From NCBI GenBank assembly GCA_032622095.1, contig CP136069.1, forward strand, positions 121,946,126-122,010,125: 64,000 nucleotides of DNA, given 5' to 3'. Origin of the DNA: Siphonodentalium dalli (taxonomy: Eukaryota; Mollusca; Scaphopoda; Gadilida; Siphonodentaliidae). Within the stretch, counting starts at the first letter, position 1. Every line of letters starts with the position of its first letter. The notes beneath the pieces are model-generated. The model saw nothing but the letters and a program-made list of their open reading frames with translations, ran no database searches and was not told where the DNA came from. Positions 59,397 through 64,000 of this stretch are shown one piece after another. A program made the position numbers and the translations under genes.

Positions 59397-59699
59397 TCAT
59401 TTTGCAGATGTATAAACGCCAGCATGAGTCTCCACACAATTATACCAAAAAATTATACCGCTATACATGCCGATTGTGGCCGGTGAGTGTTCATGAATTA
59501 GTCGTGAGACGGCGTCAATTGACAAGTGACAAATCTGATAGATTGGATCAATCACACCATCGACATCGTGTGTCGTTTGCGCTAAAGCGAAGATACCTTT
59601 GCGTTCAGCCGCTACCAAATAAACTACCTGGTTTATAAAATAGTCTCGCTTGGTGAATAGCACCCCTGATGTATCAATATTTGCTTTATTCGACACCAA
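59397..59699 (-). CDS. ORF downstream of the ATPase gene, unknown
   Basis: Open for about 100 codons on the minus strand, beginning 20 bases after the position where the ATPase reading frame would end. It reads GVLFTKRDYFINQVVYLVAA and later GMYSGIIFWYN. The only starts are TTG or GTG unless it is translated with an upstream exon. A degenerate copy of its start lies at 57,062. I do not recognise it; it may be a Polinton-borne gene fragment. Confidence 0.3.
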   Translation of the reverse strand: MVSNKANIDTSGVLFTKRDYFINQVVYLVAAERKGIFALAQTTHDVDGVIDPIYQICHLSIDAVSRLIHEHSPATIGMYSGIIFWYNCVETHAGVYTSAK

Positions 59700-59719
59700 T
59701 AATAACAGGTTTATTTCAG

Positions 59720-61232
59720 TTAATTATCCATATTGTCATCGTCGTCATCTTGCTCAGAGTCTATATGTTTATCGTTTTTGTCCTTACTGTTATTCCGCAC
59801 GTACTCCATCAGGAGGGGTTTATATGTCCTCAATGAAATCCGAATGGCAGGGAGTATATCATAGCTATCATCTAGCATCTTATACACACAATCCATGATT
59901 TTGATATGAGTTTTCCCACCACTAACTTCCGAGTAAATTTTGTATAAATGCAGCGTATATGTTTAAAAAACGCCTCTCATATTCGGGCCGTATCTTCACT
60001 TTTGATTTTTCTTCAGCCTCTTCTTCCGTCAACCCTTTCTTCATATAGCGTTCAACTAATTCATCTAATTCTGCTTTATTGTCATCTAGGGCCTGTAACC
60101 ACACATCTTCGAAATAGTCGTTTTCTTTTTCAGTCGGAAGTGTTAATATTTGTCTGTCCTGGTCCGGAATTGAATCTATTTTCTTTGTGTCAGTTTTCTG
60201 TTTTTTATTATTCACCGGTGCCTCTTCATTTGCTTCTCTTTTCTTCCTATCAGAACACCAATTTTTAATGTGCCTTTGTACATCATGCTGGGTCTCAAAC
60301 ACGACACCGCAATCGTCACAGCTTGGCATGATACCGTCTTCGATTTCAGAGTCGTATTCCTGCTCTGACAATAGCCTAGGGTATGTCGTTTCACTGATAT
60401 TATCTTTCGTTTGATGCGTTATCACCTCGACGGGCTTATCAACAGTACTGTTATTTGGTAATATGCTTTCTTCTTTTATACTGGCCTTTGTCAATATTGT
60501 ATTACTGCGCAGTCGCAAACTTTCTGGAGTATTCATTTTTAAGTCAACTACGAGATAACCAAATGGTTGATTGGTAGCTTTATTGAAATGGGACATAAAG
60601 TGTTGCGTTTTCTCTGGATACATTTGACGAGCTAGAGTCATTACCTGCATTTTATCTATGGGGTTGTTGAATAGAATCAAGTAGTGGCAATTTCTCCGTT
60701 GGGTGGGGTCCTTGTTATAGTACAGAGATTGGTTAATCGCAAACACGGATATACCCAAATGGTGACTGCCTTCGGTGAATAATTCAGTAACCCGCGAATC
60801 ATTGGACGCCGTAGACATAAGGTCATCAAGTACAATCAGACATTTTTTTCCAGAATGAATGAGGGTGTCCAAATTAGTCGGAAGGCCTTGTATAAACTGC
60901 ACAGATCGCGCGACTGTGTCCTTGATTTCATCGTATAACGGCTGCCAGTACTTATAGAACCAAATTATTTTCTCGGGTGAAGGCTGTATACTCGCTGAAC
61001 AATTTTGAAGTATACTCGAAAGCAAGTGTGTTTTGCCGCAAGAAGTGGGTCCCGAAATCCACGCGGTAAATGGATGCCTGAACTTGAAGTCATCCTGCAG
61101 CGCGCCACCACTGCTTTCTCTATAAGGTTGTTGTTGTAGTTGTTGTTGTTAAGAATGTTTGAACTTTATATGCCGTTTTAAACTGTCTGGCCATACATAT
61201 TCACTTGAACATGTTTCACACTGATGCTTCAT
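59720..61232 (-). pseudogene. FtsK/HerA-type packaging ATPase with flanking C2H2 fingers, broken
   Basis: In order on the minus strand: a C2H2 finger (CETC...HIKFKH) from an ATG at 61,232; an in-frame TAA at 61,151-61,149; a Gln-rich bridge; Walker A GPTSCGKT (about 61,050); Walker B CLIVLDDLM; ISVFAINQSLY with a sensor-like Gln; a second C2H2 finger (CDDCGVVF...HIKNWC); and a charged C-terminal domain. The family powers DNA packaging in Polintons and related viruses. A one-base G insertion near 59,932, seen against the duplicate at 61.54-62.11 kb, ends the frame at 59,922 instead of 59,720. The stop and the frameshift mark it as inactive unless the stop is removed by splicing. Confidence 0.72.
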
Positions 61233-61537
61233 CCTTGACAGACCGGAGGGCACCGAGTCTTTTCCAGTAAAAAGAGTCTTTTATGACAAGAAGAACAATA
61301 TCTATTAATCGAGTTTTCAGTTCCAGATTTTGTATCATCTAGGAAATTATGAGTATATATATATTATTATTTTTTCGCGAGATACACACCATTGGACGAG
61401 GAGGGGTGAAAGCAACTCCTCGCCCCTGTGGGGGGGGGGTTGCCCCATATCTACTCGCCTTCCCTCCCATTTCACTCTGCGGATCCGACCTCCCAGCCCC
61501 CGGTGGGATGTGGGATAACTATAGACGTGGATGCGGA
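61233..61537. other. Spacer between inverted gene copies
   Basis: Contains a poly(G) run (61,430-61,439) and no coding signal. The right boundary at 61,538 is where similarity to the complement of 60,294 begins. Confidence 0.5.
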
Positions 61538-62109
61538 CCCAGCATGATGTACAAAGGCACATTAAAAATTGGTGTTCTGATAGGAAGAAAAAAGAAGCAA
61601 ATGAAGAGGCACCGGTGAATAATAAAAAACAGAAAACTGACACAAAGAAAATAGATTCAATTCCGGACCAGGACAGACAAATATTAACACTTCCGACTGA
61701 AAAAGAAAACGACTATTTCGAAGATGTGTGGTTACAGGCCCTAGATGACAATAAAGCAGAATTAGCTGAATTAGTTGAACGCTATATGAAGAAAGGGTTG
61801 ACGGAAGAAGAGGCTGAAGAAAAATCAAAAGTGAAGATACGGCCCGAATACGAGAGGCGTTTTTTAAACACATACGCTGCATTTATACAAAATTTACTCG
61901 AAGTTAGTGGTGGGAAAACTCATATCAAAATCATGGATTGTGTGTATAAGATGCTAGATGATAGCTATGATATACTCCCTGCCATTCGGATTTCATTGAG
62001 GATATATAAACCCCTCCTGATGGAGTACATGAGGAATAACAGTAAGGACAAAAACGATAAACATAGAGACTCTGAGCAAGATGACGACGATGACAATATG
62101 GATAATTAA
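61538..62109 (+). pseudogene. Inverted partial duplicate of the ATPase 3' end
   Basis: From 61,538 the sequence is the complement of 59,720-60,294 with few differences. It encodes the end of the second finger and the whole C-terminal domain (EDVWLQALDDNKAE, then LEVSGGKTHIKIMDC and a DDDDDNMDN tail), ending TAA at 62,109. It lacks the P-loop part, so it cannot be an ATPase. It does not have the one-base insertion of the left copy. An AATAAA follows at about 62,112, and the right TIR starts 50 bases later. Confidence 0.8.
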
Positions 62110-62160
62110 CTGAAATAAACCTGTTATTCTTGGTCTCGAATAAAGCAAATGTTGATACAT

Positions 62161-63030
62161 TAGTTGTTTATTTGTTTGTGTTGGGTTCCATTTATTGTAT
62201 TTGGACATAAATATAGGGGTGTGGGTGGAGACATACCACTATATCAATATTTGGGTGTGATAATAGGGATTCTGGGTGAAGTAACACACCCCCCCCCCCC
62301 CCCCCATGAGGTGCCGGATAAATATTGAAGAGGTTTCTTTGTTGAACCAGCGAAAGAATTGCCAGACCGTATAGTGCATTAGTATATTCCTGTTATCAGA
62401 TTTATTACGCTTACAATAATCACTATTATAATAACTATAACTATAGAATTTGTGCGCGAGATATTTCTCAGATATAGTCTATTGGAAGTCTTGGGTTAAC
62501 GCAAGGGATATATCGTTTATCGCGAGGGATATGTCGTTTAGAAATACACGCATTGTTTAGTACCCGCGATAATGAGGCGCTATTATCGTGATAACATTCG
62601 CCCATATACACCCACGCGGCGTGACATATAACCCCACCCTGATAGCTCAGGATTAGGCGCTTAGGGTTTAGGCAGTCAAACCAATACATATATTATCTAC
62701 CACTCTGTATAGTACACGCGATCTGGTTTATCGCTACCCGCGCGCGACGCTGGCGAGTTATTCTCGTGATTAATATATACCTCTGATAGCAGTCACCCGA
62801 GTACGTATTTACTTTCATATTACATGAATAGGCGATAAGCAGTAGGGTTAACGCGAGAGAGATATCATTTAGACATACACGTATTTTTTAGTACCCGCGA
62901 TCAACAAAAAAACCTAGACATACACGCATTGTTTATTACCCGCGATAATGAGGCGCTATTCTCGTGATAAGCTTCACCCATATAAACCCACGCGGCGTGA
63001 CCTCCAACCCCTGATGGCACAGGAACAGGC
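62161..63030. repeat. Right terminal inverted repeat of the Polinton-like element
   Basis: The complement of 56,175-57,061. It starts TAGTTGTTTATTTG at the inner edge and stops abruptly at GGCACAGGAACAGGC, where LINE 3'-end sequence begins. It lacks about 40 bases present in the left TIR near 56,690. A 17-base poly(C) lies at 62,289. Confidence 0.9.
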
Positions 63031-64000
63031 AAATTCAAATTCAAATTAGTTTATTCTCATTCATCATCATGATATGATATATAGAGATCACAAATATACA
63101 TGTAATACAATATACATAAAAGAGGTATGGCGTTGATACTAACAAATAAGTACATATCTTCTAACGTTTACATATCAGGAATATGGTCATATAGGGAAGG
63201 ATCGTGCTGTTTAAGTTACTCAAAAGGGGGGTTGGAATGGGTTGTGTTGTGTTGGGAGCGGTGAACTCGTCAAGTGGACGTTCGTCTTATATAATCGCTT
63301 AATTTATGTAGGACAGTCACATTGTTGGAGTTTAATAGGAGAACAAAACGGTATGTACTAGGATTCTCGGTCAATGAAACTGGTATATTTCGTCTACGTA
63401 AGGAACCTCAGTAAGTACATTCCATTAAGTGGTGATATTCGTCACCTAATGAATTAGTCCTACATAAGTTACAATATCTTTTATTCTTGTCAATGTTAAG
63501 CCATGATCCTGTTTCTATTGGTAGGCGATGGTTTCTACAGCGATATCTCATTAAAGTAATCACGTCGTTTCTTGTTAACTTATATAAGTAAGGTTCAGTA
63601 CCAAAATTTTTTTTGTAAATTCTATAGGTCGAACATTTACCAAGTGAATTCACCTTTAATGTCCAATCGTAGATAAATTTTTCAGTTAAGGTTCGTTTGA
63701 CTGATTCTTTAACATGCGCTGGTTCGAATTCTTCGGTGCCCTGTATAATCCAATAATAAGATAAACTCGTGGTATTCAGTATAGCTTCTATATGACTTAA
63801 CCAGGGGTGACTCCATTCTTTTGAATACTTGCTAAATAAATAGTAGTATAGTGTTTGCGTTATTTTAGGTTTGTTCGAATTAATTAATTTTGCCCAGTAG
63901 TAAACCATTCTGGTGTCGATTTCAATCTCCAGAGGAATAACACCTGTTTCACCGTATACCATGACGTCTGGAGTACTAGATTTGAGGTTAAAGATATATT
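63031..64000 (-). mobile_element. Non-LTR retrotransposon (LINE), 3' part, runs off the window
   Basis: The minus strand is sense. The 3' end is a short AATTTG-type tandem tail at 63,031-63,050, abutting the Polinton TIR. The 3' UTR follows (to about 63,270) with a TGATGAATGAGAATAAACTA-type segment also present at 17.44 kb, then the ORF end. The 5' part lies beyond 64,000. Confidence 0.8.
63408..64000 (-). pseudogene. LINE ORF2 C-terminal region, interrupted by a stop
   Basis: Open from the window edge to a TGA at 63,408. It reads SSTPDVMVYGETGVIPLEIE near the edge, then RTLTEKFIYDW, RNDVITLMRYRCRNHRLPIE and a terminal zinc-knuckle-like CNLC...GDEYHHLMEC, the C-terminal signature of jockey/CR1-like LINE proteins. 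The same frame continues after the TGA to about 63,270 with LINE-like sequence (TENPSTYRFVLLLNSNNVTV), so the TGA is probably a nonsense mutation rather than the natural end. Confidence 0.82.

Larger units (their letters stand above)
56142..63030. mobile_element. Polinton/Maverick-like element, rearranged and truncated
   Basis: Very long inverted repeats (56,175-57,061 and 62,161-63,030) bound about 5.1 kb that contains a packaging-type ATPase gene. Long TIRs plus such an ATPase are the hallmark of Polinton/Maverick elements. Complete ones are normally 15-20 kb and also encode protein-primed DNA polymerase, retroviral-like integrase, protease and capsid proteins; none of these is recognisable here. 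The left outer end probably extends beyond the alignable part, to about 56,142. The right outer end is cut by a LINE. No target duplication can therefore be read. Confidence 0.7.

Noticed and set aside
1-64000. CRISPR arrays, bacterial operons or riboswitches
   Set aside because: The sequence is animal nuclear DNA with spliceosomal introns; the tandem repeats have no unique spacers of uniform length.

Overview
This is animal genomic DNA: AT-rich, gene-poor, intron-containing and full of small transposable elements. A TIR-bounded element with a ~160 bp tandem core at 21.2-22.3 kb resembles the 'pearl' elements described in bivalves. Degraded LINEs and a Polinton-like element fit the same picture. 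The source is most likely a marine lophotrochozoan, probably a mollusc; this is inference, since there is no species-diagnostic marker.

One host gene can be resolved. A BCAR3/SH2D3 (NSP-family) adaptor lies on the minus strand across 4.47-17.34 kb. Six coding exons join with consistent phases and canonical GT-AG sites into a 939-residue reading frame: SAM domain (exons 1-2), SH2 domain (start of exon 4), a long Pro/Ser/acidic linker, and the C-terminal CDC25-like Cas-binding domain (end of exon 4 plus exons 5-6). Its introns carry MITEs, including two copies of one fold-back family in intron 1.

From 17.4 to 53.9 kb I find no gene I can name. The stretch is a mosaic of elements: a pearl-like element (21.2-22.3 kb), TTAA-flanked elements (25.4, 26.5, 32.3 and 33.5 kb), a ~160 bp array with YY1-like motifs (35.0-36.2 kb), hAT-like MITEs (40.0 and 51.6 kb), a LINE reverse-transcriptase fragment (51.9-52.3 kb), minisatellites, tandem duplications and long poly(G/C) tracts.

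At 53.99-55.07 kb a ~1.1 kb TIR element with repeated AACGCCAC motifs carries an intact 149-codon zinc-finger ORF. It looks like an internally deleted FLYWCH/MULE-type transposon that kept its zinc-binding N-terminus. From about 56.15 to 63.03 kb lies a ~6.9 kb Polinton/Maverick-like element with ~0.88 kb TIRs. It contains a broken packaging-type P-loop ATPase gene (minus strand) and an inverted partial duplicate of that gene's 3' end. Its right TIR is cut by a LINE whose 3' end starts at 63,031 and whose ORF runs off the window.
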